From Thozetella sp. PMI_491 (Eukaryota > Ascomycota > Sordariomycetes > Chaetosphaeriales > Chaetosphaeriaceae), in contig MU270025.1 of NCBI GenBank assembly GCA_021432635.1, positions 951,244 through 1,015,243 on the forward strand: DNA of 64,000 nucleotides, in the 5' to 3' direction. The notes beneath the pieces are model-generated. The model saw only the letters and a program-made list of their open reading frames with translations. It did no database searches and was not told the origin of the DNA. Each line of letters begins with the position of its first letter. Position 1 is the stretch's first letter. Below are positions 31,945-43,607 of this stretch, one piece after another. Made by a program: the position numbers and the translations under genes.

Positions 31945-33939
31945 ATGGAGTTTATTGTGGGGACAGCCCTCGCTGGCGTCCCCATTGTATTGGAGGCATA
32001 CGACCGTTATTGGGATCTTTCGGATGGGCTGCGGATATTTCGGAACTACTCAAAAGAACTAGCCAAGCTCGACACTATCATCGGTACCCACAAGGCTCTC
32101 TTCAGAGGAAACATTGTCCAACTACTCACCGAGATAACAAGAGACCAAGAAAAGGCCCGGAGCCTATTATCAGACTACAACAGCGAGACATGGCAGCAGG
32201 TGGCACTGCAGGCTACCATGGGAAGCAACCGTCTTGATGCCCTCCGAGATGCATTCGCAAGTTGGAGGGGCACACTTGAGCTTGTCCACTCCGCGATAGC
32301 GACCATTTGCCTCGAGATGGAGGGTTTCCGGACCAGCAACACCGGGTTAGACGCGCGATCTCTCCCCAAAGAGACACTTAAGCAGATACCTAAGCGATTT
32401 CGCCTATGTTGGAACAAGCGAGAGGTACAAACCTCCCTCAAAGAGCTGCGGGAGTTCACAAGTGATTTTAGGGAGCTCACCGCGCGGATCGTCAGCGAGC
32501 TCAGAGACACTCAGCGACCTACCCCTCTTTCCATAAGCCAAGGCATGCGGCGGGATGCCGGCCAATTGAGCGCTCTTGAGAAATACCACCAGGTTCGGTC
32601 TGCTTCAAGCAGACTTTTTGACACGTTCGTTCAAAGATGGTCGTGTGCAAGGCACCACGGACACGGCGCTAGCATCTCACTTGTCAACGACAGTCCAAAG
32701 GCTGCAAGTCTGGGCGACAGCATCAACTTTGACGTAGCCATCGACTGTGAGGTCACACAAGCATTGCCACGCGAGGCATCAATATGGCTAGAGGTCCAGA
32801 GCGCTGAGACTAGCTGTCCCCCACCACCACCTCAAACTGGAGAGACACAATCGGACGGATCATGGAGAGACATGATGGAGAATATAACAAAGGAGTCTCA
32901 GCCATTGGTCATCGAACGGGTTGAGAATTCACGCAGGCGGCTCGTCAAGAGATCCACGCGCCCGCCGCCCGCTGCCAGCGACGAGGGAAATCTCGCCACA
33001 GGCGTAGCACCGGTGACATTGATGATGGGGACGATACAGAGCAACCAACAACAGTCCATTCCGGCTTCGGATTCGGCTATACCTACCGCTACAGTCTCGA
33101 CCGGTTCTTTGGTCGACCTGAATATAGTGGACGACTTTTGTGAGCACTTTCGTCTCGTCCAGCCGGCACATTCCTACACTTGCGTAGGCTACATCAAGGA
33201 CCTTGGGATCCACCGCTTCTATCTTCCACCACAGGAACGAAGGCCAGCGGGTCAAAAAAGATCACTAACAGAACTCATTACTTGGATTTCGGAGGACGAG
33301 TTCTCCCGTACTTTGCCCAGGACAGTGGTGACACATCTTGCTGGGGATCTCGCTACCGCCGTGCTCCAATACCACTCAACGCCATGGCTTCCTGAGACTT
33401 GGAAGAGCAACGATGTTCATTTCTTCGGCATAAAAGAACTGTCAGATACGGCTCAGTGCATCACATCCATGACGCCATTTTTCAGGGTTGAGTTTCCGAT
33501 ACGGGACAAAGGCAGCGGCCAGCCTGCGACAGTGCACCAAGACACCGGCGTCGCTTCTGGAAGAAGCATGGACGCAGCTTCACCGCCTTCCGTCCGCACC
33601 GTCACCCGGAACGCGCTTCTTTTTGGACTTGGAATCGTGCTTCTGGAACTCGGGTACAGCCAGCCATGGTCACAGCTCCGAGAGCGGCCATTCAGCACCC
33701 TGCCACCGCAGCGGCGGAACGACTACCACATTGCGGAGCAGCTGGCGCAGTCACCCCTGCTGAGAAGCCGGATGGGGCCAAGGTTTGCTAAAATTGTTCG
33801 TCAGTGCCTAGGGTGCGATTTTGGGCTCGGAGAGAATGACTTGGCAAACGAGCAGCTGCAGTGGACGTTTCTGGTGGATGTGATCAAGGTGCTGCAGGAT
33901 CTGGAAAAGGGCTTGAGGGACCTGGAGAGTGGTTACTGA
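31945..33939 (+). CDS. DUF7580-type protein with helical N-terminal domain and pseudokinase-like C-terminus
   Basis: Single exon of 664 residues. The N-terminus (residues 1-200, from MEFIVGTALAGVPIVLEAYDRY) is predicted all-helical and resembles the helical modules placed at the start of fungal NLR and HeLo-like proteins. A variable, Pro/Ser-rich linker follows. From about residue 390 the sequence matches the DUF7580 region: VVTHLAGDLATAVLQYHSTPWLPETW, an insertion, then ALLFGLGIVLLELGYSQPW and the C-terminal AKIVRQCLGCDFG. These blocks correspond to the HSxPW and LGIxLLEL parts of kinase C-lobes, but the HRD/DFG catalytic motifs are absent, so it should be inactive as a kinase. Function unknown. 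Confidence 0.75.
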   Translation: MEFIVGTALAGVPIVLEAYDRYWDLSDGLRIFRNYSKELAKLDTIIGTHKALFRGNIVQLLTEITRDQEKARSLLSDYNSETWQQVALQATMGSNRLDALRDAFASWRGTLELVHSAIATICLEMEGFRTSNTGLDARSLPKETLKQIPKRFRLCWNKREVQTSLKELREFTSDFRELTARIVSELRDTQRPTPLSISQGMRRDAGQLSALEKYHQVRSASSRLFDTFVQRWSCARHHGHGASISLVNDSPKAASLGDSINFDVAIDCEVTQALPREASIWLEVQSAETSCPPPPPQTGETQSDGSWRDMMENITKESQPLVIERVENSRRRLVKRSTRPPPAASDEGNLATGVAPVTLMMGTIQSNQQQSIPASDSAIPTATVSTGSLVDLNIVDDFCEHFRLVQPAHSYTCVGYIKDLGIHRFYLPPQERRPAGQKRSLTELITWISEDEFSRTLPRTVVTHLAGDLATAVLQYHSTPWLPETWKSNDVHFFGIKELSDTAQCITSMTPFFRVEFPIRDKGSGQPATVHQDTGVASGRSMDAASPPSVRTVTRNALLFGLGIVLLELGYSQPWSQLRERPFSTLPPQRRNDYHIAEQLAQSPLLRSRMGPRFAKIVRQCLGCDFGLGENDLANEQLQWTFLVDVIKVLQDLEKGLRDLESGY

Positions 33940-34674
33940 AATTTATGTTGAGGATTGCTCGGTAATAAAATAAGGTGCATAGTGCGTCGTATGTATAGAC
34001 CGTATAGAGCATTTCGAGCAGCGTCGGCCAGAGTGTTAGCCAGTCCGTCCAGCCCAGTCCAGAATGCCCCCCTATTATCCCCTATCCGCGGGGAAGAATT
34101 ACCCCGGTCCTCCGCCCACGCGAGCAACCCACAGGGCTCTGTAGCGGCGGTTAGTAGCGTCGCGCCCCGGATTCCTACGTGAGTAGTAACAAAAGCGGGG
34201 CGTGCGAAACGCCCAACCGATGCGGATCCTTGCGTGACACTAGTAATTGTGGCTCTTTCCGCCTTGCAGCTTGCGCGCTTCGGGATTAGCCGTGCACGGT
34301 GCAGCACAGCTGAAAACTGAGCCTCTCGGCGTTCCAAGATCAGACAGCCCAACGGACGCTCTGTTTCACGCGAGGGAACACGAAAAAAAAAAAGAGAGGG
34401 AGACATCTATATTACAACGACACTTGGGATCGAACGCCAAGGCAATACCGTTTCTGACAGAAGAACCTGAACGTCGACTAGCTCCGGGATCTACCTACGC
34501 CAGGGGCACAGCTGCTAATTAGCGGACTCGGCTGCTCTCCGCGCGTAACTCGGCTGCGCCTCTCCGTTTGCCACATGGCCCACGAGGCCTCGCGCTCGCT
34601 TGCCGCATCCCGAGCAGAGACGGCCCTCCTGCCGCCGGAATTCTACACGAACTAGTTAGGGGAATGCCAACGCC
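33940..34674. other. Intergenic, no supported gene
   Basis: 0.73 kb between two plus-strand genes, with an A-rich run at 34382-34393. Probably holds the ankyrin gene promoter. Confidence 0.4.
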
Positions 34675-37600
34675 ATGGCAACTATCCAACGTCGCCCCGT
34701 GAGACAGACTCCCCAGGTCCGCCTCCAGCAGCTAGCATCAGAGGCACATCTGCCCGCGCGGCCGGCCCAGCCGCCGGTTCAGGAGGACCGCACGCCGGTA
34801 ACTTTCCTCTCTGGCTCGAATCCCCAGGAGGCCAAGGACCTGCTAGTATGGCGTCGCACCTGGGACCCCGAGTACAAGAGCCAGATCTCGGTCTCGCTGT
34901 CGTCCAAGGCGAAGGAGCCGACCTTCGACTATCGCGAGGTCAACCGGGCCCTCAAGGCTACCATCAGCGAAGGTGGGTCCCCGGGATTGGTTGAGGCTCT
35001 TCTCGACATCAGCCGGGACACCAAGGACCGCCTGCGGGACATGGTCCGCTCCAAGGAGCAGAAAGTCAAGTGGGCCGAAATTATGAACGCTGCCGTATGG
35101 AATAAGCGCTACGACATCGCCCAGCTCCTCGCCTCGAGAGCAGACCCCGTCTCTCTGAACACGGTGCTGCGAGAGTCGATACGCGGCCAGGACGTGCAGG
35201 CGGTCCGGATCCTGCTGCAGCGCGGTGCCGACCCAACCGAACTTCATGCCGATTTCATCGCCACCCTGAACACGCCGAACGTGGAGCTTGCTGAACTTCT
35301 CATCTGCTGCTCCCGCCCCCCATGTCACCAGTGCCGATCCGAGGCCCTGGTGTTGGCTGCCCGAGCAGGCTCTCTGCACCTCACGAGCCTGCTTGTGCAG
35401 AGAGGAGCCGATGCGGATTGGCGCGACTGGTCCGCCCTGAGGACCGCGATTCAGAACCGACAGAGGGATGTGGTCCTCGCCATTGTTGCAGGACCCTCCC
35501 CCCCGCGGCCTGAGTCTTTGGATGCTGCCGTCGGTCTCCTGTACAGCGTCGCTGGCACCGATATCGACTACGTGACCAAAGTGGCCGAGATCCTACTATG
35601 TGCTGGGGCGCGCGGCGACAACATATCAAACGTTCTCGTGGCTGCGGCTCGCAACCGGCAGATGGAGTTACTCGCCCTGCTGATGGAACACGGCGCCTCC
35701 GTCGACTTCCGCCAAGGCGACGCCATCCGAAGTGCCATCGCCGGGAAAGACGCCCCGCTCCTATCCCGCTTGTTGCTTGGAAAGCCGAGCCTGGAGACTC
35801 TGTCAGCGGTGCTGCAGATGACCGGTGGCATCTTACTAGAAGACCTCCAGAACGGCAAGACCGTCGTGGGTAAGCTGCTTTCGGCTGGGCTCAAAGGTAC
35901 GGCTGTGGAGTATTTCTTCCACCAGCTCGTTCTCCTGGCTTGCAAGAATGGTCCACAAGGCCAGAGCCCCGTGATCTATCGCGATAGCGTCGAGATCATC
36001 CGCATGCTTCTCGACGGAGACCACGTCAATGTCAATTTCAACGATGCCAACTCCCTGCGGGCGGCAGCCAGCTTCGCAAGCCTGGACTTGTTGCGCCTCC
36101 TCCTCAGCAAGTCCCCCACCGAAGGCTCCCTGAGTGCTGCCTTCTCTCAGGCATGCGGCATTCCGCCCGACAGCCCCGCACGCATAGAGGTTCTCACAAT
36201 TCTCCTGGATGCCGGTGTCCGCGGGGCCGTGGCTGATCAGGCCCTCGCTATTGCGGTCTCACGCGGACGGTCTGCAATACCCGAGGTTGGCTTGCTGCTG
36301 CGGGTAGCCTCCGTTGATTACAACCAGGGCGCCTCGCTCAGGGCAGCGCTCATGCAGCCCGATGGAGAGCTATTCGACATGCTCCTCGCTCGTCAGCCGT
36401 CCGAATCCACTTTGCAGCACGCCTGGGATGCGGCTGCCCAGCTCAAAGACAGCCAGTTACAGTATCGAGTATACAAACGACTGCTCGAGTTCAACGCCAA
36501 GGTGGCTCCTCTAGACCGGGAGCTCATCGCAGCGGTTCCCAAAGGCCCTGCCGCATTGTCCCTCTGCGAACTGCTGTTGAGTTACGGCGCCAATGTGGAA
36601 ACCAACGAGGGCCTGCCGCTCAATGCGGCGGTAAACACCCAGAATCTGGCCGTGCTGAATCTCCTGCTTCAGAAGAAGCCCTCGGCGTCGGCTCTTGGTA
36701 GCGCGGCGCAAAGCGCATGGCTCTTACCCAGAGACACAAGGATGGAGGTGGCGCAGGCATTGCTGGCCCATGGCCTAGAACAAACATCGCTTGACAGGGG
36801 CCTGCTGGCAACCGCCACCGAACGCCCTCCCTACACCCCGCTCGTTAAGCTCCTTCTCGACCACGGAGCTTCGCCCGAGTTCAACCAAGGCGAGGCCGTT
36901 CTTCGTGCGGCGGAAGGGGGAGACCGAGAACTCCTCGCTCTGCTTCTGCCCCGGGTTGCCAGCCCGGAGTGTCTTACCAATGCCCTCGGCGTAGTCTTGG
37001 ACCATTCTGACTGGCAAACACCCTCCAACTTGTCCCTGGTTAGCGACCTCCTCACCCACGGAGCTCGGGGTCCGTGGATCGACTTTTCCTTTGTGGAAGC
37101 CTGCGTGAGCTTCAACCCAGACGCATATCTCCTCCTCATGGAGTATATCAGCGCCGACTCGATACTCACGGATGCCCTACGGGAAGTGGTATCTCAAGAG
37201 TCTATCTGGCAGCAGCCAGCCGGGCTCGCCGTCACAGAGGCCCTACTCACTCGTGGCGCGTCTGAATCCGTCGTGCGGCCCGCTCTTGTGCAGGCAGCAT
37301 CAGTGTTCAGCGTGCCCGCTGTCTCGGTGCTGCGCAACTATGTACGGGATCCGGCAACGCTAGAAGCTGCCTGGGGGGAGGCCACGCTGACGAACCACGA
37401 CTGGCTCGAGGAGAGCAATCTGCAGGTCCTCGAGCTGCTCCTTGCATCTGGGGTTCGCAGTGATCTGAATTTCACTCTAGCGCGAGCCGTCGCCGCCTCC
37501 TCGGGTGATAAAGAGATGATTTCTCTAGTCGAGATGCTTCTGCGATACGGTGCCGATGCAAACAATAACAACGGCCAGCCACTGCTGTGGGCGGCGCGGA

Positions 37601-39599
37601 GGGGCAACGCAGCTCTGGTCAAGATGCTCTGCCTGTATCAGCCGAGCGCCGAGGCTCTGCGCCTCGCCTTCTTCGAGGTCCTCCGAGGGCACGCCCGTTA
37701 CGATCCTGACCAGGCGCTAGGGTGCCTCCGACCCTTGATCGAGGCGCCTCAGTCTAGATTGGATCTGAACCACGCCCCGGATGGTGAAGACCCTCTTTTG
37801 ATCCAGATCATAACCAGATACCCCACCGCCCCTGCCATCGTCCAGCTTGCCGTCCACGCCGGCGCAGATGTGATGTCGACAGCGACTTGTCCTCTGCTGC
37901 TGACGGATGGGGATGATTGGCGCTCCATTAGCGGCCACAAGAGGGGAGAGATGGACCCGGCCGGACTGCGCTTCTCGGAAGAAGTGCCCGCTTTGATATG
38001 GGCATTGATGCGCCCGAACACGGAACTGTCGGATGCCACTATTGAGGCACTGATCGAGCTCGGCGGTAAGAAATACAACCCCATCTACTTACTGCTGCAA
38101 GGGCATGCTAACGCGTCGCTTCAGCTGACGTGAATTTCCACACCCCCTATCTTCGCATGACACCGCTCATCCTTGCAGCCAAGCACAACAGACCCGCTGT
38201 CGTCGCCAAGCTCCTACAGTACGGTGCGCGGCAAGACGAAAAAGATAACTTCGAGAACACAGCCCTCTTCTATGCTTCTAGACATGGTCACATCGATTGT
38301 GTCAGGATTCTGCTTGCCCAGAGCACGGCGATCAACGACGGTAGCCTCCACGAGGCCGCCCGGTATCTGCACGCCGGAGTCGTCCAACTGCTTACTCATG
38401 CCGGCCACAACCCAAATTTTCCTTCAACCTTGCATGGGGATCGCACCGCCCTCGGCGAGCTCTGCCTGCTAGCAGATGCGAGTTCACAGGCTTTAGACGC
38501 GACCCTGGACGCTCTCGCTGCGGCAGGAGCCGACCCAGGTCCCACGCCGGGAGCCAGCATGCCCGCCATCTTCCTCGCTCTCTCCAACGCCAATCCGAGG
38601 CGCATCATGGAAGGGCTGACCGGGATCGTGATTCAGGAGAGCCTGGGAAGCCAACGGCTCATCCATGTGCAAGACCAGCTTGCGTACTCGCCCACTATGT
38701 ACCTGAAGAAGCTCATCCTCCCGGCAGTTGGACAAGCGAGGCGCGTGTCCCCCATACCCGCCATCCAACCGGGAATCCCGTACCCCGCCGGAGGCGACCT
38801 GCAGGCGATTGATCTCCCTAATGCAAGCCAGGCATTCCATGTAGCTGTCGCCACGGCGTACAGCGACCTCCTCAACTTCCTCGTGCGTAAGGGCGCCACC
38901 GATCGGTTCTACTACACGGGCACCGACATGGTCCAACCTGCCGACATGATCGGTGCACCCGACCACATCGCGGACCGTGAGACCATCCGACGCCAGCAGA
39001 TGGGGCACTTGCAAGGCCCCGTCCCCATGGGCGCCTCCAACGGCTTCTACAGCAGCACGCCGACGCTGGGGTCGCGGGCAGGCCGCGAAGACGAGTTGCA
39101 CATGCAGAGCGATGCGCAGCGCCGCATGGCAGAGGGCAGCCGCCAGATCCAGGACCGCCGGGTTCTCTCGGATCTTGTAGACCGCCACAGGACGGAATCG
39201 CGCGATCTGCGGCAGCAGGCGCAGCAGCTCGTGCAGAAGAGCCTCCGCAAACTCCAACTCGACAGAGAAGGTCTCGAGTCCGGGTGGCTGGCAAGCCAGC
39301 TAGCGGCCGCGCGTCGACTAGGCGGCTACAGCCTCGGCGATGTGGACGCGGAGTTTCTCCGCCGCAAAGACGACGAAGCGACCGAGCTGCTTGCCGACGT
39401 CCGGGAGATGCGGCTGGTGGAGCACCAGCGCGCTATGGCGGTATGCTTCCCGGATGAATGGGAGCGGTGGCTAGCCAGGCGGCCGATGCCCGTTGCCATA
39501 GGCAGGGCACCTTCTGGGGGGCAGAGGGTTGACGACTACCCGCAAGATGGGACGAAAGTGGCGAGCATCGTTACCACGTTGCCGATTCGGACCTACTAA
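34675..39599 (+). CDS. Giant ankyrin-repeat protein (1621 residues)
   Basis: Two exons, 34675-38065 and 38125-39599. The 59-bp intron has a canonical GTAAGA donor, a GCTAAC branch site and a TTCAG acceptor. Splicing in phase 1 turns an apparent stop (38131-38133) into ELGADVNFHTP followed by TPLILAAKHNRPAVV, a classic ankyrin junction. The first 120 residues are basic and Pro-rich, then degenerate ankyrin-type helices (LLxxGAxxD, LRxAIxxxxxxxxxLLL) recur at alternating short and long spacing across about 1000 residues. Four better-conserved repeats follow the intron. The C-terminal 200 residues are coiled-coil-like and charged (DLRQQAQQLVQKSLRKL). The gene is clearly GC-richer than its neighbours. 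Such arrays usually mediate protein binding; no enzymatic domain or signal peptide is present. Antisense open frames inside it are composition effects. Confidence 0.85.
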
Positions 39600-40015
39600 T
39601 GATTAGATGAGATGGCTATGGTTATACCCTCAAGGCTAGTTGTTCTTCTCTCTCTAACGTTCTTTACAACAAGAAAGCGTTGCGGGTTTAATTAGATTGC
39701 ACCAAGCAGGGAGCATTTTGGTCATGCCATTTTTGGATGGACGAGGAGTTAGCATAAACAGCGGTAGAGCATGCGCTTGCCTAGAGGTACTTTAGCACAC
39801 ATACACTTTTTAATGACCTTTCTACCTACTTGTTTCTGTTTCCAGCGCCAACAGGTGTCTCATGGAGTGAGTGGGACGACGTGCGTTTTGTCAACCTCAG
39901 GCTAAGCGCTCCGAAGAACTCCGATTAGCGCACTGGGATCGATTCTTGGTACCAGGATTGGCGAGACGACCTTTACCCTCGACCTAATCGTGTACGCGAC
40001 TCTAGATTCTCTGTC
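39600..40015. other. Intergenic, promoter of the phosphatase gene
   Basis: 0.42 kb. AT-rich first half (3' flank of the ankyrin gene), nothing else recognised. Confidence 0.35.
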
Positions 40016-40901
40016 ATGTCTGACGCAAATGTCACCACTCCCCGGGTGTTCATCGCTCGCCACGGTATGTCCTTGTGCCGCCCCAGAGTCAGCCGAGCAG
40101 CCAAGACGTGCTAATTTCCTGCTAGGGGAAACTTTGTGGACAATTTCGGGACAGTGCACGGGTAACGCCAATATACCGCTCACGAAAAATGGATTCAAGC
40201 AGTCGCGTGGGACCGGAAGGATGCTTGTTGGGCCTGGCAAGCTGATTGATCCCGCAAAACTCGCCCATGTCTTCTGCAGCCCTCGGTCGAGAGCTTTGGA
40301 CACAATGGACCTTCTCCTCGGGAAGGAAGTGAAAGATGGGCTGAACGGCGAAAGCAGGATCACCATCACTGAAGAGATTCGGGAATGGGACTACGGTGCC
40401 TATGAGGGGCTGACGCCGAGCGAGATCAAAGCCAAAAGGAGCGAACAGGGCCTGGGCAAGTGGAATATTTGGGTCGAAGGGTGCGACGGCGGCGAGTGAG
40501 TACGACCAGCGTCCGCGCAGTAACCCAAGAAACTTTTAACACGTTCCTCAGGGATCCCCGGGCAGTCCAAGAAAGGTTAGACGGGCTCATCGCACAAATC
40601 AGGAAGATCCAGGAGCCATTTATGAATGGCGGAACGGCTCCGGATGTCTTGGTGGTAAGTCTCGTGAGCGCTTCGGAATCGCTGCCCTCGCTTGAAGATA
40701 CAACGAATAAGATACCAACACCTCTATTAGGTCGCACATGGCCACATTCTTCGCGCCTTTGTAAAGCGATGGATGAGATACCCCATGGAGTTCGAGTTTA
40801 CCATGATGATGGAGCCCGGTGCTATTGGCATCTTGAGCTACGCCCACCATAACCAAGAAGAGCCAGCCATTCTGGTAGGCATGGGCTTCCCGAATGCTTA
40901 A
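40016..40901 (+). CDS. Histidine phosphatase, sedoheptulose-1,7-bisphosphatase (SHB17)-like
   Basis: Four exons, 40016-40064, 40126-40495, 40552-40654 and 40731-40901, with introns of 61, 56 and 76 bp; all junctions keep frame and give 230 residues. The phosphohistidine motif is split by intron 1 and reads ARHGETLWT after splicing. SGQCTGNANIPLT, CSPRSRALDTMDLL, EEIREWDYGAYEGLT, WNIWVEGCDGGE and VAHGHILRAF line up with yeast Shb17, which hydrolyses sedoheptulose bisphosphate to feed riboneogenesis. The catalytic acid Glu (EWDYGAYEG) and second His (AHGH) are present. A general phosphoglycerate-mutase-like sugar phosphatase is the alternative. No lesion. Confidence 0.88.
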
Positions 40902-41954
40902 TAGATTAGATGACCGAGAGGAGCCGGTGGAGGAGCGGGCAAAGAATTGCGCCCTTTGAAAGGACGCGAGAAGACTAGGTGACTGTAGAGGCTGTGTTGA
41001 GGACGGGGCGCATCTAAAGCTTCCAAGAGGCGACAGGGAGCGGTAATACAATCACTTAGATATATACCCTCAGAAGTGCCAGCAGCTCAGATTGGCTCCA
41101 TCCCATCGAAGAGCACACGAGTCCAGTCTTCAGCTCGTGCCACCGTAGAGGCAGGGCATTAAGATATAAATTCGCCAATGCGCTTGCACCTGGCAAGCGC
41201 ACTGACCACTTCCTGTGGTGGCTTGCTAGGGTCGAAGAACAAGCGCCGGGGTCCCAAACAAACAAACAGAGCCCACTTCCCGGCACGGCGGGTGACTCGT
41301 GTGCAGCCCTTCCCTGCTTCCGCGGCATTGGAGTAAAATCATCAGGTAAAATCACCAGGTAGGCGGTGGGTCGAGCTAGAATGGCATGAAGAAATGATAT
41401 TTTGGGCCCCTTACGCCCCTAAATACAAATTCCGTCCGTGATCTTGCCCTCTAAGACGTCCCGACTATACCATGGAAGCTCCTAGATCCTCGCCTGTTGC
41501 CTCTTCCATTGAGCATGGACTTTCTACTTCACTCTTCTCAAATATATATGAGCCCTTCCTGTCCAAGATATTTATGATTTGACCGAATTCAACTCGTGTT
41601 ATTATGTTTTAGAGAGCCAGTGAGGTGGACAGCCGCAGACTAAGATACCCCTGAAGCTAATTCCCCTCGCACACGTATAGCCCCACCCGGCCACGCGTCG
41701 CTCACAGTCCCTGACTCTCCCCCAATCCAAAGCAGTGGCATCATGGGAAACATTATAGCGTATTGTCCAGCCTCAGGTCTGACGCGTTCAGCCTCCACTG
41801 CGGGCCTGCTAAACCTCGTACCCGTACTGGGACCCAACGGGAGGCCAACGCCACCAGATGGGGGCAAAGCAACGATGATATATTGGCCCTATCCCGGGCA
41901 CGCGGAGACTTTGCATACCATCGTGATCCAGAATTGTCTAGATTCCGTGACAAG
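40902..41954. other. Intergenic, no supported gene
   Basis: About 1 kb. Several short overlapping frames on both strands show no motif. It should contain the promoter of the wall-enzyme gene. Confidence 0.4.
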
Positions 41955-43093
41955 ATGCCTGCAGTTCATAGGGTCGCTATAGCGCTTCTGGCGCTGGCAT
42001 CGGGCAGCTTCGCCCAGACGTACACCAGCTGCAACCCCACGACGAATTGTATGTGAAAGCCGGGTGGATGCAGACTTTGGCAATAGCTTGTATACTGACA
42101 TGATTTTTTTGGGCAGCATCCTGTCCCTCGGATACCGGCCTGACGTCGACGAGCTACAGCGTCGACTTCACCCAAGGGTCCGATGATGACAACTGGTCCT
42201 CAGTCGGCACGGGCGATGTGACCTATACCTCGTCTGGCGCTGGCTTCACAATCTCGGAGAAGGGAGAAGCACCCACGATCCAGACGAGCTGGTACTTCTT
42301 CTTCGGCCGCGCTGAGGTCCATATGCGCGCAGCTTCGGGTACCGGCATCGTGAGCAGTGTCGTCCTGGAGTCGGACGACTTGGACGAGGTCGACTGGGAG
42401 TGGATCGGTGGCGACGTCAACGAGGTGCAGACCAACTACTTCGGCAAGGGAAACACCACGTCATACGACCGTGGCGGCACTACCACCGTCTCCGACACCC
42501 AAGGAACTACGCACAACTACACCATCGACTGGACCTCGGCCGCCATCACCTGGTACCTCGACGGCGTGGCTGTCCGCACGCTCGCATATGCCGATGCCCT
42601 CGACGGCAAGAACTTCCCGCAGACGCCGATGCGACTGAAGCTAGGCATCTGGGCTGGTGGCGACAGCGACAACGCGGAGGGAACCATTGAGTGGGCTGGT
42701 GGCGAGACTGACTATGACAACGGACCATACACCATGTATGTTGAGAGCGTGTCCGTCACAAACGCAAACCCGGGATCGAGCTACACATATAGCGACCAGA
42801 CGGGAGACTGGACAAGCATCACCATCGACTCCTCTTCGAACTCGTCCAACGAGGCCTCGAGCGACGCGGAAACTACGACCGGAAGCAGTGTCTCCTCTAC
42901 TACGAGCAGCTCGTCGACCGCGCGTAGCTCCAGCAACGTCAGCGCAACGGCTAGCAGCACCTCCGCCAGCACCAGCAAGACCTCGACTACGTCTGCTGCT
43001 GTGGCAACCTCGACGGTTTCTGCTGCCTCTCCTATGGTGAATAACACTCTCTTCCTCGCCGTCGCTGTGCTTGCGGCCACATGGTTGCTATAA
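41955..43093 (+). CDS. GPI-anchored GH16 cell-wall transglycosidase (CRH type)
   Basis: Two exons, 41955-42048 and 42117-43093, spliced in phase 1 over a 68-bp intron (GTATGT donor, CTGAC branch, GGCAG acceptor), 356 residues. A signal peptide of about 20 residues ends at FAQ. The catalytic GH16 motif reads DEVDWEWIGGD with preceding SDDLDE, and VQTNYFGKGNTT, HNYTIDWT, ITWYLDG and MRLKLGIWAGGD follow as in the CRH1/UTR2 group, which links chitin to beta-glucan in the wall. The last 110 residues are a Ser/Thr-rich stalk, then a hydrophobic tail (TLFLAVAVLAATWLL) for GPI attachment. Complete and probably functional. Confidence 0.93.
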
Positions 43094-43490
43094 GGAGCCT
43101 AGATTATAAAAGGGGGGAAGCAAATTGCCCACGTACATCTTGTATTAATTACTAGACATCGAACATGTCTTCATTTCTGATAGCATTGTTATGTACATCC
43201 ACTATTCAATCTCGCCGACGCGGAAATACTCGATTCCTATCTGTCACATATTTCCCAGACTATATCGCTTGATGGGAGAGACAAATGAAAATTGATAAGC
43301 CATGCTAAGCTCCAAATAACGGCACCGTTCAATCCGAAAGGAGGGCGTACGAGAGAGCCTGCTGTGACCAGCCTAGACTAAGCTGGAAGTACACACCTTA
43401 GCCGACCGGTTGCGCCTAGAGGAAGGGGCAGTTGATGCCCAGGCTTTTTGGTACCCATTCAAACATTCGGCTTATCAGAGATGACCCTCT

Positions 43491-43582
43491 TATGAGCTAG
43501 TATGGGACCGACGAAGGTATGGTTGAAAGCGTAGGCTAGTATTTAGCTATATTGGCTAGTAAACGAGTGGTTGAAAGAGAGA
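43491..43582 (+). repeat. Dispersed repeat copy A, cut by assembly gap
   Basis: 92 bp nearly identical to 59184-59274 (one substitution and one single-base indel). It ends exactly at the N run, so the gap most likely stands for the unresolved remainder of a repetitive element. Confidence 0.9.
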
Positions 43583-43607
43583 NNNNNNNNNNNNNNNNNN
43601 NNNNNNN
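43583..43607. other. Assembly gap (25 N)
   Basis: Run of 25 undetermined bases. Frames crossing it are not real. Confidence 1.

Noticed and set aside
38130-38160. Overlapping separate ankyrin gene starting at GTG 38130
   Set aside because: A canonical 59-bp intron joins it to the upstream frame in phase.
35300-39294. Several antisense open frames up to 254 codons inside the ankyrin gene
   Set aside because: High GC lowers stop frequency; translations are low-complexity Arg/Ala-rich and the sense strand shows ankyrin motifs throughout.
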